In this document: positions 25,825 through 35,779 of the stretch, one piece after another
Numbering within the stretch: position 1 is the first letter of the stretch
How the letters are laid out: the number at the start of each line of letters is the position of its first letter
From: Sediminibacterium sp.
GTDB lineage: Bacteria > Bacteroidota > Bacteroidia > Chitinophagales > Chitinophagaceae
Reading direction: 5' to 3'
Assembly: GCA_017537025.1 (NCBI GenBank)
Contig: JAFWCB010000004.1
Span: forward strand, 62,001 to 126,000
Length of the DNA stretch: 64,000 nucleotides
Notes under the pieces: generated by a model
Database searches by the model: none
What the model saw: only the letters and a program-made list of their open reading frames with translations
What the model was told of the DNA's origin: nothing
Program-made: the position numbers and the translations under genes

Positions 25825-26323
25825 CTCTTAAGTTGACCTTTACTTTATCTGAAAGTGACACGCTGTTCCCCCCAACATTAAAGCTGCGTCGATTAATCTC
25901 AAAACTTCCCTCGAATAAGTTACCGGCATCTAATTTTTTTACGGTAAAAGGGAATTGTATTTTTTCACTTTTACCTTTAATTGTAAGTACCCCTTCAAAC
26001 AAATATTTATTATCGGCTTGTTGCTTGATTGCTGTACTCGACATAGAAATAATATGAAAGTTGGCAACATCGAAATAGCCCGATTTTTTCAAATGATTAT
26101 CTCTTGCTTGAATACCGGTATTGATGGTAGCTGTAGATACTGTTGCCTGTATGCTACAAGCAGTAAGATTTTGCGGGTTCCAGCTAATATTGGTTTTCAA
26201 ATCACCCAAAGTTCCTTTTGTGGCGATACCAAAATTGTTAATGGTAAAACTTACCTCAGATTGTGCATGTATGGCTTGTAAGTAAATGAATATTAAAAGA
26301 AATATGAGTAATCTTTTTTTCAT
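25808..26323 (-). CDS. YceI-family periplasmic lipid-binding-like protein
   Basis: A 171-residue protein with a signal peptide (residues 1-20, ending IHAQ). Pattern of the YceI lipocalin-like barrel: VSFTINNFGIATKGTLGDLK, then SGYFDVANFHIISMSSTAIK, then YLFEGVLTIKGKSEKIQFPF. Family members bind isoprenoids or similar lipids in the periplasm; the ligand here is unknown. The C-terminal residues and stop lie in a heptamer array. Confidence 0.88.
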   Translation of the reverse strand: MKKRLLIFLLIFIYLQAIHAQSEVSFTINNFGIATKGTLGDLKTNISWNPQNLTACSIQATVSTATINTGIQARDNHLKKSGYFDVANFHIISMSSTAIKQQADNKYLFEGVLTIKGKSEKIQFPFTVKKLDAGNLFEGSFEINRRSFNVGGNSVSLSDKVKVNLRVVHSG

Positions 26324-26373
26324 TTTTTATTATTTCTGTAATACGAAAAATAAATAAAAATGTTTACTTGGAT

Positions 26374-27087
26374 TTAAAAATGGTAAGAAAAGGCTATTAA
26401 TCCATATAACGATTTATGACGGAATCGATCGTTCTCAATGCCATTCTGTACTTGAACTTTTGTATTCGTTTTATATTCATTAAAGAGAAATGAAGTTCCG
26501 GCACGAATACTCCATTTCTTATTTAGCTTATATCTGATGAATAGCTCACTGTTTAAGCTTCCCAAATCGTTATCGCTAATCAATAAAAGATTGAATACTG
26601 TTGGCTTGGCTTGTACCAAGCTATTAGCACCATTATGGCTATATATACCCGTTTTTTGGGTGCCAAAACTAAAACCTATCAGATCAATATTAAGCCCTGC
26701 ACTCCATTTAGAAGAAAATTGATATTCGCTATTGAAAGATATATTAAGTGCATTTATCTGCGGCTTACCAACAAAAAAACTGTCGATATTGGCAGATATA
26801 TTTTCAGCAAATAAAACACCCGGACCGGTTTTACCACTTGTTAACCTAGCATCGGCAGTTTCATAAAATTTATCTGTTGCCAAGGAACTTGTGAAACGGG
26901 TCCCTATTCCCAATTTTAGGTTTCTGTTTTTTGCAATCCCCCAATAATGAATCCAAGAAGCGGATATTAGTTGCTGATTATTTCCGATGCCGGCGCCAAG
27001 GTCGAGTAGCGAAGCAGTTCTTTTTTGCTGGGCTAACAGTCCTGTAGAAACGAAAAGTACAACGATAAGCAGACTTAATTTATTCAT
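26374..27087 (-). CDS. Putative outer-membrane beta-barrel protein
   Basis: A 237-residue protein with a signal peptide (residues 1-19, ending LLAQ). The rest is made of alternating amphipathic strands and ends in aromatic YGLIAFSYHF, a typical outer-membrane C-terminus. I do not recognise a named family; role in the outer membrane is inference. It is divergent from the GT39 gene. Confidence 0.7.
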   Translation of the reverse strand: MNKLSLLIVVLFVSTGLLAQQKRTASLLDLGAGIGNNQQLISASWIHYWGIAKNRNLKLGIGTRFTSSLATDKFYETADARLTSGKTGPGVLFAENISANIDSFFVGKPQINALNISFNSEYQFSSKWSAGLNIDLIGFSFGTQKTGIYSHNGANSLVQAKPTVFNLLLISDNDLGSLNSELFIRYKLNKKWSIRAGTSFLFNEYKTNTKVQVQNGIENDRFRHKSLYGLIAFSYHF

Positions 27088-27156
27088 TGGTTTGATTTTT
27101 GGTCTAGACGTATAGTTGTTGGTGCTACTTACAGTGGACGACTTCTTTTTTTAGGC

Positions 27157-27164
27157 TAACTTTA
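27157..27164 (+). promoter_or_regulatory. -7-like box before the GT39 gene
   Basis: TAACTTTA differs from TAnnTTTG in the last base and lies nine bases before the ATG at 27174. Confidence 0.35.
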
Positions 27165-27173
27165 CACTTTTAG

Positions 27174-28700
27174 ATGGCTTTAACAAATACTTATACCCGT
27201 AAAATAATTCTACTAATCATTATAGCTTCAGCCATAAAGCTGATAGCGAGCCCCTTTTTGGAATTAGGTAATGATGAAGTTTACTATTGGACTTATGCCT
27301 TACGACCTGATTGGAATTACTTCGATCATCCGCCCATGGTAGGGCTGCTTATAAGATTTACTACTTTTAATTTGAATTGGGTATCTGAGTTGTCTATTCG
27401 ATTGGGTAGTGTGGTGTGTGCGGCCATCAGTACTTGGTTTATTTTTAAAACAGGCAAGCTAATAAGTAACGAACGGGTAGGGTGGTATGCAGCTTTACTG
27501 TATACGGCTTCCATATATACTACATTTATTGCTGGTTTTTTTATTTTGCCTGATTCTCCACAAATGCCTTTTTATACAGCTGCATTATATGTGATGGTGC
27601 ATATCATACAAAAAAGAAATGAGGTGAATAGTTGGAGTACATGGCTAGTATTAGGGTTACTTATCGGATTGGCTGCATTATGCAAAGTTCACGGATTATT
27701 TTTATGGGTTGGGTTTGGTTTGTTTATGCTTATAAAGCGGAGAGATTGGTTACTGAACCCAAGACTATATATAGCCGGTATAATCAGTGTACTCTGCTTG
27801 TTACCCATTTTATATTGGAATATCCAAAACGATTTTATTACTTATAAGTTTCATTCAGGTAGGGTAACACATAGTGGAATAAATATTGAATCTTTCGGGA
27901 GAGAACTAATAGGGGAGTTTGCTTATCAAAATCCAATTATTTATGTGCTAATTATTATTGCCATCATTAGTTTTTTGCGCGGTGGTCTTCGGTTTCGACA
28001 GAGTAGAGTTAAGGTTTGGATATTTAGTATGAGTATCCCCATGCTATTAGTATTTTGGGGAATTGCATTGCGAAATCCTACATTACCCCATTGGAGCGGA
28101 CCTGCATTTATACCCTTATTTTTTTTAGCTGCTTTATGGTTGGATAAAAATGCTAAAAGGTCTGTGCCTATTAGTATTGCTGTGTCTTTCGTATTTATCA
28201 TTTTTACACTAATCGGTACTACTGCTATAGTACAATTTGCCCCTAGAAATTTTGGGAGTCAGGATAAAGAAAATTATGGTGAGTATTGCCCCACATTGGA
28301 TTTAAGTGGCTGGAAAGGTTTTGCTAAATCCTTTGATTCACTACGTAGTAAAGATATAACTGAAAAAATAATGAAACCCGATGATCCAATCATCACTAAC
28401 AAATGGTTTCCGGGAGCGCATATTGAATTTTATGTAGCTAGGCCTTTAAAAATGAATTTGATAGGTATGGGTGAATTGACCGATTTACACCAGTTTATTT
28501 GGTTAAATAAAGATCGTCCAAAGCTGGTAAATAGTGGAGATGCCTATTTAATTGTTCCCTCTAATATTCCACTCGATGTGTTATCGGCTTATAGTAAAGT
28601 ATTTCACGTGATTGAAAAACCAGTCATCATCAATCAGATTAGAAGTGGTGTTGTTGTAAGATATTTTTATGTGTATAGGATGAGAGGGTATAGGGGGTAG
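27174..28700 (+). CDS. GT39/ArnT-like membrane glycosyltransferase
   Basis: A 508-residue integral membrane protein with about 11-12 hydrophobic helices and the acidic first loop LGNDEVYYWTYALRP followed by YFDHPPMVGLLIR, characteristic of polyprenyl-phosphate-sugar-dependent transferases (GT39/PMT/ArnT group). It would move a sugar from a lipid carrier to lipid A, protein or another lipid on the periplasmic face; the acceptor is unknown. The last codons (MRGYRG) and stop are within a heptamer array. It is convergent with tamB. Confidence 0.88.
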   Translation: MALTNTYTRKIILLIIIASAIKLIASPFLELGNDEVYYWTYALRPDWNYFDHPPMVGLLIRFTTFNLNWVSELSIRLGSVVCAAISTWFIFKTGKLISNERVGWYAALLYTASIYTTFIAGFFILPDSPQMPFYTAALYVMVHIIQKRNEVNSWSTWLVLGLLIGLAALCKVHGLFLWVGFGLFMLIKRRDWLLNPRLYIAGIISVLCLLPILYWNIQNDFITYKFHSGRVTHSGINIESFGRELIGEFAYQNPIIYVLIIIAIISFLRGGLRFRQSRVKVWIFSMSIPMLLVFWGIALRNPTLPHWSGPAFIPLFFLAALWLDKNAKRSVPISIAVSFVFIIFTLIGTTAIVQFAPRNFGSQDKENYGEYCPTLDLSGWKGFAKSFDSLRSKDITEKIMKPDDPIITNKWFPGAHIEFYVARPLKMNLIGMGELTDLHQFIWLNKDRPKLVNSGDAYLIVPSNIPLDVLSAYSKVFHVIEKPVIINQIRSGVVVRYFYVYRMRGYRG

Positions 28701-28726
28701 GGTATAGGCTATAGGGTATAGGGTGT
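28685..28726. repeat. Heptamer tandem array, root AGGGTAT, over a gene 3' end
   Basis: Six 7-base units: AGGGTAT, AGGGGGT, AGGGTAT, AGGCTAT, AGGGTAT, AGGGTGT. The stop codon of the GT39 gene (28698-28700) is inside the second and third units. It fills the gap to the convergent tamB stop at 28737. Confidence 0.92.
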
Positions 28727-28736
28727 AAGAGGGTGC

Positions 28737-31700
28737 TTATTTTTGGGGAATATCTACTGTTATTTCTTTTTCTCTCGTGCCGAAAAGGCTCTCATAATCC
28801 TTCCGATAAGAGATACTCACCCCTTGGCGGTTACGCCTGCCGAAGTTGGCGCCACTGATATCTAAACTATTTTTATTGAAGATAATCGCTCTTAGCTTGC
28901 GGTCTTGTGTAAGGATGATTTCAATATTTAAGTCGGGTAACCATTGGAAATTACCACTTTGAACAGAAGAGCTAGCGCCTAAATTAAAATCGAAATCCCC
29001 CCCAAAAGTCACTATTACATTATTCTTCAGAAAAGATTTACCTACTTTAAAATTTACCCTTGATCTATCGGGTCTGTTACTATTGGCTTGCAAGCTACTA
29101 CCATCAGAACCAAAAATACTTGAACTGCTATACAGGGAAGCTCCCAGGTCGAATTTTAGACTAGGGTCTTTAAACACCTTATACAGGAATCCGGAGATCA
29201 TTCTATTAATCCCACTTGACAAAGCACCTGAAAGGGTATTCCAACCTAATGTTTCAAGCGAGTAGGGATTGGATCCATTATTAGTACCTGTGGTTGATTG
29301 TCCGCCAGTTGGCGCGAAAGAATTAAATACAATTAAAAATGATACTTGTTTCAACATTTCATTCTCATCTCGTTCTATTCTGCCTAAAAAAGCATTGAAT
29401 TCATTATCATTTTTTATTGGACTTCCTTGTGGGAAGTCGATTTTAAATTTAATATCCGGTTTGCTTAATTGATTCCTTAAAACGGCTACCACATATACGT
29501 CTCCTCTATAACCTTTAACGGTTCCACTAAATACGTTATTACCAACAAGGTCTGATAGTGATACCCGCTCGGCAGTGTATTGTGCATCAATATGTAGTTG
29601 GGCTTTAAAAGGATCGCCATCCCACTCTATATAATTACCGGCGTTTGGCAGTAATTCAAAAGGTTTTTTTAGTATTGATTGAAAATTGAAATCGTAGTTT
29701 CCTTTTTCAATGTTATACTTGCCTTTGATCGTAAGTGGTTCGCTGGTTCCTGCTGTTATTCGTAAACGGCCATTTCCGGTTGCTTTAATAATATCACCGG
29801 TTAGTTCATCTAAAATCACATCAATCATCACTTTATTATTAGCCGTAACATCTAACTCAACCGATAAATTAAAACTAGATTTATTGGCAGCAGCTTCCAT
29901 TTCAGTGCCATATTGTTTAAAAACAATAAAATCGGCCGCGGCACTTTCTTTACTAGCCGTATTTGGGATATAAATATGAGAACTATCTGTAGCCTCTGCG
30001 ATTATACTCATTTTACAACCTGTTTCCGGACCTTTAAAACTTAAGTTCGCTTTGCCGATAGCACGTCCATAAAATTGAGAATTATCTTTTGATTTTGTAT
30101 CTATCAATAATAGTTTAGTTGTATTTAAGTCGAAGTCGAAAATCGTATTTTTGAACCCTTTCTCAAAGAGTTTACCTTGTACGGTACCTGAATTACCCAA
30201 AACGTCTTTGATGGTAAACTTTCCAAGGTTTATGCCATCGTCTTCAAATTTTATTTCTGCTGAATCAATGGTATAGTATACTTGGGTATAGTTAACCTTC
30301 ATTCCTGCTTTTCGCAGTTTAATATTCCCCTTTAAAGTTGGTGCATTGATATCGCCACTGATAGAAAGATTGCCGGTTGCTTCTCCCGATATATTAGTAA
30401 ATAGATCGGATAAGAAACGATCTATAATATTGATTTGAGATTTTTTTAGATCTATATCAGTGCTTAATGCATTACCCGTTGAGTCTTTGATATTATAAAA
30501 CCCTTTCGCGGTAAAATTGTATCCTTGGTTAGGAGATTCTATATTAAAAGGTATCTTACCGGTTTTGTTATTGTATCCTGCTTTAATATTTACCAAACCA
30601 ATGGAATCCTTATCCATTCTGAATTGTTCTGCTTTTAAATTGGCTTCTGCATTGAAGTCGCCAAAGAAATTATTAAGCCGAATGGTACCGGAAGCTAGCC
30701 CCTCTAAGCGTTCTTTTTTTAAGAACAAAGAAGTGACGTCTCCAATAATTATATTCTTTAGTCGCAACACTAAATTATTGGTATTACCACCATCTTCTTC
30801 TTCTGTTTCTGCAGTTAATTCTTGAAACCCTTGTGTGAACTTCACGTTTTGGGCATGCAATAAATTTTTTCTGATAATAATTTCACCAGCTTTTTCTATT
30901 GACCATTCTTTTTCATTCAATACAAAAGAAGATGGTCTGAATTGTATTCTAGCGCCATCAGCTAAGGTATACACATCTGCATACAAGAGTGCTTCGTTTA
31001 AGGTATTGGAAGCACTTGTTTTGATTTGAACCACAGAATGATCTTTTTTAGATCTTAGGTTAATAGTAGAATTTGGGAATTTCGTGCTATCACCTAGTTC
31101 GAAATTTTGAATTTGTGCAATAAGTTTTAAGGAATCTAAGTTACCTGCACCTTGTAGGCTAACACCTGTAACAGTGTATTGATCGAATTTGGCATAAGGT
31201 AGGTTCCCATCAATAACAAGCGCATTATTTTTGGTATCTATCAAGCCTCTGAGCGATAAATCATTAAATCCGGAAAATCTTTTAGAAAACAGTTTAATAT
31301 ATGGCTCTACATATCCTGTATTTACTTCAAATTGAAATTGTTGATTTTGCGGAGTTTTTTTAGGTTGTTGTATATAGCTGGGATAATAATTGTGTAAAAA
31401 TGCTTCAAAGCTAGCTGGCAAACTTTGAATATTGAACTTGCCGGTTAAACTAGCATTAAAATCATTACTACCAATATGTAAAAATTTAATATTGTTTTTT
31501 ATGATTGAGTTGAGATTTAAAGAGTCGAAACGTAATTTAGTACTGGGGTTGCTAATAACCGCATTCAAAAATTTCGCCGAACCCACAAAGTTATCAATAT
31601 CTTTTCCGGTGAAATTAACATCAATTAAACCGGCGAGTTGAATAGAGTCATTTAAAAAATTAAGTACTTGCAAGTTTGCTTTAGCCAAATCACCTACAAT

Positions 31701-33455
31701 ATTAAAGAGGGGTTGTTCTTTACTAAAATCTACCTCTACATCGCTTGTAAAAGCTAAGTTAGGGTCCCCAATTTCAAGGGATCCCTTAAAATATCTTTTT
31801 TGAATAGTGCCATTAGCTTCTATACTTTTATAAGTATAATTATTGTAATCAAGAGACCTGATTTCTCCTTCTATTTTTGTTTTTAGCTTAGAAAAATCAA
31901 AGCTACTTCCGGATAGTTTTCCTTTAAAATCAACTAATCCCATGGATGGGATATCTAAAAATTTGCCAATATTAAAACGATCGGTTTCGAGTGATCCGGA
32001 GTAATTAGGCTCACCCTTTCTGGGCAAACGCATAGTGAGATTAGCTTTTAAGCCTCCAAGCTTGGTCGACAAATTCCCAGAAGTAGTAAAATCATTAATG
32101 GTACCATTAAAATTTCCTTTATAAAGTATCATTCCGAGTGCTGCCAAATTAGGTTGGGCTACATTACGAAGAGAAGGGGCAAATAAACTCAGATCGAAAG
32201 TGGTAGTAGCTAATGTACCATTAGTAAAACTAATTATTGTTTTATCTATATCCGGTAAGCCTTTCATGGTTAGTGTACCACTTGTTGAAGTAGTTGCACC
32301 AATTTGGGCGTTTAATCGGGTTACTTTAAAGTTGGCAACGGTACCCGAAAAGTTCCCATTCAGCAGGGCTTCTCTTTTCCAATTTTTTAATTCACTTGTA
32401 AAAAAAGCAATATCATCGCTATGAATTTTGGTATTTGTAAACCGAGCTTCCATAACAACTTTATTGATGTAATCATTAAAGTCGTTCTTAAAGTCGGTAT
32501 ATTTCATAGCATAATAATTACCCAATCTACTTTTGTTTGTTTGTAAATCGAGATCTGCAAGCTCCATGATTTGCGGAGTTACAGTGAAGCGCGTTTTTAA
32601 TTTTTTAATACCTAGTCCACTTCGATCTTTGGCAGTAATATTGATATTGGCTCGCAGGGTATCTTTTAAAAACCTAAGATTAGTAAAACTTGCATTCAAT
32701 TGTGAAAGCTCAATATGTGAACCGTCAAATCCATTACCTGCTTTTCGTGCGTTACCCTCAATAAATAGTTTACCATTGATAATTTGGACTTTCTTGGCGG
32801 TTATATCTAATAATCCTTGGTTGAAGTATAGGCTTGTGTCTTTTAGATTTTTTTTCTTTTTTGGTTGAACATATTTTCGTAACCCCGGTAAATCGAGCAG
32901 TAATACATCCGGCTTCACTAGGGTAATGCTATTTACTATAAATCGGTTATTGGCTAAATCAATTTTATCGGCATCCACACTTAGCGCGCCGATTTTAATA
33001 TTGTTTACAGAACCAACCCATAAATCGTTTTGAAAAAAATGAATATTTTTTAGGTCTATTTTCTTGAGATTGAGTTGAATGCCCCCTTCTTGCTTTTTTT
33101 TCTTTTTTGCATTGGGTGAAGAAAAATAATCAGCTATGAACTGATAATTCCAAATAGAGTCTTTACGCTGTAATTTGATCGTTGCATCTTCGAGGCCTAC
33201 ATATTTTAGCTCTGCTTCTTTCTTTAAAAAAAACCAATCGGTAATATTTACACGGGCATGTCCGGCATATACTAGTGTATCTTTTTGTTTATCTCGAATG
33301 AGTAGCCCTTGTAAATCCAGCTTATTAAAAAAGGTTAAACTGATACGACTGATTCTTACTTCAGTACCCAGTTCTTTGGCTATTTTAGAAGTAGCGAAAT
33401 GAACGATCTTGTTTTGGATAAACTCAGTTTGTAACAGCAAAAATACGAGTAACAA
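28737..33455 (-). CDS. tamB: TamB-like (DUF490) envelope lipid-transport/assembly protein
   Basis: A protein of at least 1572 residues made of long repeated beta-strand (AsmA/TamB-type) segments, with a DUF490-like C-terminus (from about residue 1150; GNYDFNFQSILKKPF and SLETLGWNTLSGALSSG). Known relatives bridge the inner and outer membranes and move lipids or help insert barrel proteins. The start is uncertain. The TTG at 33455 cuts through the N-terminal membrane helix, whose coding continues in frame to a stop at 33525-33527 without ATG, GTG or TTG. An ATT or CTG start, or a one-base frameshift in the T5 run near 33516-33520, would restore it. Confidence 0.9.
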   Translation of the reverse strand: MLLVFLLLQTEFIQNKIVHFATSKIAKELGTEVRISRISLTFFNKLDLQGLLIRDKQKDTLVYAGHARVNITDWFFLKKEAELKYVGLEDATIKLQRKDSIWNYQFIADYFSSPNAKKKKKQEGGIQLNLKKIDLKNIHFFQNDLWVGSVNNIKIGALSVDADKIDLANNRFIVNSITLVKPDVLLLDLPGLRKYVQPKKKKNLKDTSLYFNQGLLDITAKKVQIINGKLFIEGNARKAGNGFDGSHIELSQLNASFTNLRFLKDTLRANINITAKDRSGLGIKKLKTRFTVTPQIMELADLDLQTNKSRLGNYYAMKYTDFKNDFNDYINKVVMEARFTNTKIHSDDIAFFTSELKNWKREALLNGNFSGTVANFKVTRLNAQIGATTSTSGTLTMKGLPDIDKTIISFTNGTLATTTFDLSLFAPSLRNVAQPNLAALGMILYKGNFNGTINDFTTSGNLSTKLGGLKANLTMRLPRKGEPNYSGSLETDRFNIGKFLDIPSMGLVDFKGKLSGSSFDFSKLKTKIEGEIRSLDYNNYTYKSIEANGTIQKRYFKGSLEIGDPNLAFTSDVEVDFSKEQPLFNIVGDLAKANLQVLNFLNDSIQLAGLIDVNFTGKDIDNFVGSAKFLNAVISNPSTKLRFDSLNLNSIIKNNIKFLHIGSNDFNASLTGKFNIQSLPASFEAFLHNYYPSYIQQPKKTPQNQQFQFEVNTGYVEPYIKLFSKRFSGFNDLSLRGLIDTKNNALVIDGNLPYAKFDQYTVTGVSLQGAGNLDSLKLIAQIQNFELGDSTKFPNSTINLRSKKDHSVVQIKTSASNTLNEALLYADVYTLADGARIQFRPSSFVLNEKEWSIEKAGEIIIRKNLLHAQNVKFTQGFQELTAETEEEDGGNTNNLVLRLKNIIIGDVTSLFLKKERLEGLASGTIRLNNFFGDFNAEANLKAEQFRMDKDSIGLVNIKAGYNNKTGKIPFNIESPNQGYNFTAKGFYNIKDSTGNALSTDIDLKKSQINIIDRFLSDLFTNISGEATGNLSISGDINAPTLKGNIKLRKAGMKVNYTQVYYTIDSAEIKFEDDGINLGKFTIKDVLGNSGTVQGKLFEKGFKNTIFDFDLNTTKLLLIDTKSKDNSQFYGRAIGKANLSFKGPETGCKMSIIAEATDSSHIYIPNTASKESAAADFIVFKQYGTEMEAAANKSSFNLSVELDVTANNKVMIDVILDELTGDIIKATGNGRLRITAGTSEPLTIKGKYNIEKGNYDFNFQSILKKPFELLPNAGNYIEWDGDPFKAQLHIDAQYTAERVSLSDLVGNNVFSGTVKGYRGDVYVVAVLRNQLSKPDIKFKIDFPQGSPIKNDNEFNAFLGRIERDENEMLKQVSFLIVFNSFAPTGGQSTTGTNNGSNPYSLETLGWNTLSGALSSGINRMISGFLYKVFKDPSLKFDLGASLYSSSSIFGSDGSSLQANSNRPDRSRVNFKVGKSFLKNNVIVTFGGDFDFNLGASSSVQSGNFQWLPDLNIEIILTQDRKLRAIIFNKNSLDISGANFGRRNRQGVSISYRKDYESLFGTREKEITVDIPQK

Positions 33456-33567
33456 AATGGCTACCAGTATGAGTGTAACTCTACGAAGTATGGTAAAAAG
33501 CCGGTTCAGTGTATCAAAAATGTTTTAAATAATGAATCAACAGCATAAGGCAAATACAATACCAAAT

Positions 33568-34914
33568 TTAAAATTCGGGATTTACTCCGGTATAATTACC
33601 CGGGGTAATAGCTTTTAACTCCTTTTTTAAAGTTGCGGAAATAGGTAATTGTTGAATAAAAGCCTGTATTTCGGCTTTACCAATTTTATTTTTACCTCTG
33701 GTAAGGTCTTTAAGTGCTTCGTAAGGGTTTGGAAAGTTTTCTCTTCTGAGAATAGTTTGAATGGCTTCTGCCACAACAGGCCAATTATTCTCTAAATCGT
33801 GGTTTAATGCTTCATTGTTTAAAATAAGTTTACCCAAGCCGGCTTGAAGGGATTGTAAAGCTAGTACAGTATGTGCAACCGGTACACCAATATTTCGGAG
33901 TACAGTAGAATCGGTAAGATCGCGCTGGAGCCTGCTAATGGGTAGTTTAGCGCTTAGATGTTCAAATATACTATTAGCCATACCGAAGTTTCCTTCGGCA
34001 TTCTCAAAATCAATCGGGTTCACTTTATGCGGCATGGCCGAGGATCCTATTTCCCCTTTTTTTGTTTGCTGTTTAAAATAATCCAGGCTTATATAGGTCC
34101 AGATATCTCTGCTAAAATCAATGAGAATATTGTTGATTCTTTTAAGGGCATCGAAATGGGCTGCCAGTGAATCGTAATGTTCAATTTGAGTAGTGAATTG
34201 CATTCGTTGCAGGCCGAGGGTATCTTCCACAAAGGCATTGCCTAGTGTTACCCAGTCTTTTTTAGGATAGGCAATATTGTGCGCATTAAAATTGCCTGTA
34301 GCTCCGCCAAATTTAGCGGCATATGGAATACTGCTAAATAACTCTATTTGGTTGTGTAATCTTTCTACATAAACCATTAACTCTTTACCCAATCGGGTAG
34401 GCGAGGCAGCTTGTCCGTGTGTTCGCGCCAGCATGGGTACATCTCTCCATTTTACGGCGAGCTGATAAATGGCATTCTGCAGATTGATTAAGGCAGGAAG
34501 ATATTCATGTTCCATAGCATGTTTCCAGCTAAGGGGGATGGCCGTGTTGTTTATGTCTTGAGAAGTAAGACCAAAATGAATCCATTCTTTTAATGAACTT
34601 ATGCCGGCTTTGTCGACAACTTCTTTTAAAAAATACTCTACAGCTTTTACATCGTGATTCGTAACGGCCTCAAATTGCTTTATTTGTCGCGCATCATCTA
34701 TACTAAAACCATCTAATACAGCTTTGATCTGACTTCGGGCTTTACTTGGGAGTTTGAAGAATCTCTTGTCTGCCAAGAAGAAAAAATATTCTACTTCAAC
34801 CAACACTCTGTATTTAATAAGGGCGAATTCTGAAAAATATTCATCGAGATGATGTATTTTTTTTCTATAGCGACCGTCGATGGGAGAAATGGCAGTAAGG
34901 TTAGTAAGCTCCAT
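33568..34914 (-). CDS. purB: Adenylosuccinate lyase
   Basis: A cytoplasmic homotetramer acting twice in purine synthesis (SAICAR to AICAR, and adenylosuccinate to AMP, releasing fumarate). It has 448 residues. Seen: the fumarase-superfamily signature GSSAMPHKVNPIDFENAEGN, TSQDINNTAIPLSW and ARTHGQAASPTRLGKEL. Full length. A REP-like palindromic element lies upstream. Confidence 0.97.
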   Translation of the reverse strand: MELTNLTAISPIDGRYRKKIHHLDEYFSEFALIKYRVLVEVEYFFFLADKRFFKLPSKARSQIKAVLDGFSIDDARQIKQFEAVTNHDVKAVEYFLKEVVDKAGISSLKEWIHFGLTSQDINNTAIPLSWKHAMEHEYLPALINLQNAIYQLAVKWRDVPMLARTHGQAASPTRLGKELMVYVERLHNQIELFSSIPYAAKFGGATGNFNAHNIAYPKKDWVTLGNAFVEDTLGLQRMQFTTQIEHYDSLAAHFDALKRINNILIDFSRDIWTYISLDYFKQQTKKGEIGSSAMPHKVNPIDFENAEGNFGMANSIFEHLSAKLPISRLQRDLTDSTVLRNIGVPVAHTVLALQSLQAGLGKLILNNEALNHDLENNWPVVAEAIQTILRRENFPNPYEALKDLTRGKNKIGKAEIQAFIQQLPISATLKKELKAITPGNYTGVNPEF

Positions 34915-34933
34915 GGTATTTAGTTACGAGTTT

Positions 34934-34978
34934 CACCCTTCGACCGCCGCCTTTGGCGGGGCAGACAAGCTCAGGGTG
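34934..34978. repeat. REP-like palindromic element with nested hairpin
   Basis: The outer arms CACCCT (34934-34939) and AGGGTG (34973-34978) pair. The wider sequence, CACCCTTCGA and then GACAAGCTCAGGGTG, is a motif found in many bacterial intergenic REP-like elements. Inside is a second hairpin, CCGCC-TTT-GGCGG (34947-34959). Confidence 0.65.
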
Positions 34979-35026
34979 ACAACGGGTTATGAAATTTATT
35001 AGTTTATTTGCACAAAAATAGTTCAA

Positions 35027-35779
35027 TTGAACAAGAGAATTAGGGTAGGAGCAGTAAGTTATTTAAATACATTACCATTGGTGCATGGTATCAGGCAATC
35101 GGGCTTAATGGATCGTATTATTTTGCAGGAAGATTATCCGTCCAAGATTGCTGCTGCACTCGTTGCAGATGAAATTGATTTGGGTCTTGTACCGGTGGCT
35201 GTTATTCCCTCCTTGAAAACTCCTTATGTTATCACTGATTATTGCATTGGCACTCTCGGAGAAGTGGCTTCAGTAGCGATTTTTAGCGATGTACCTATGG
35301 AGGAGATCAGATCTATTATGCTTGATTATCAGAGCCAAACTTCGGTTAACTTAGCAAAAATACTCGTAACTGAGTACTGGAACCAGCCTGTAATTTGGGA
35401 AGAAGCTGGGGAAGGTTTTATCGATCAAATTAGAGGATCTCGGGCTGCTGTGGTGATAGGTGATAGAGCATTGGAATTAAGGAGTAAAAAGCCATATATC
35501 TATGATCTGGGAATAGGCTGGAAAGAGTATACCGAGTTACCTTTTGTATTTGCAGCCTGGGTGGCCAATAAGGAATTAGATCCGGATTTTGTAGATGCGT
35601 TTAACAGGGCAACAGGCTATGGGGTAAAACATTTGGATGAAGTGCTGAAAACGATTAATTATGAGCAATATGATGTTAGGCACTATTTCACCAATAATAT
35701 CAGTTATGAACTGACCGAGGAGAAGAAAAAGGGGTTGGATATGTTTTTGGAGAAGATGTTTAAACCCAAAGCCATATGA
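35027..35779 (+). CDS. mqnA: Chorismate dehydratase MqnA (futalosine menaquinone pathway)
   Basis: Removes water from chorismate to give 3-enolpyruvylbenzoate, the first step of the futalosine route to menaquinone. It has 250 residues with a periplasmic-binding-protein-like fold and no leader, so it is cytoplasmic. Seen: VGAVSYLNTLPLVHGI, IDLGLVPVAVIPSL and AAVVIGDRAL. The start is TTG at 35027. Its stop overlaps the start of the next gene by four bases. Confidence 0.93.
   Translation: MNKRIRVGAVSYLNTLPLVHGIRQSGLMDRIILQEDYPSKIAAALVADEIDLGLVPVAVIPSLKTPYVITDYCIGTLGEVASVAIFSDVPMEEIRSIMLDYQSQTSVNLAKILVTEYWNQPVIWEEAGEGFIDQIRGSRAAVVIGDRALELRSKKPYIYDLGIGWKEYTELPFVFAAWVANKELDPDFVDAFNRATGYGVKHLDEVLKTINYEQYDVRHYFTNNISYELTEEKKKGLDMFLEKMFKPKAI

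Noticed and set aside
29710-32868. Several plus-strand ORFs of 60-111 residues within tamB
   Set aside because: Antisense frames of a continuous TamB coding region; low-complexity, no start signals.
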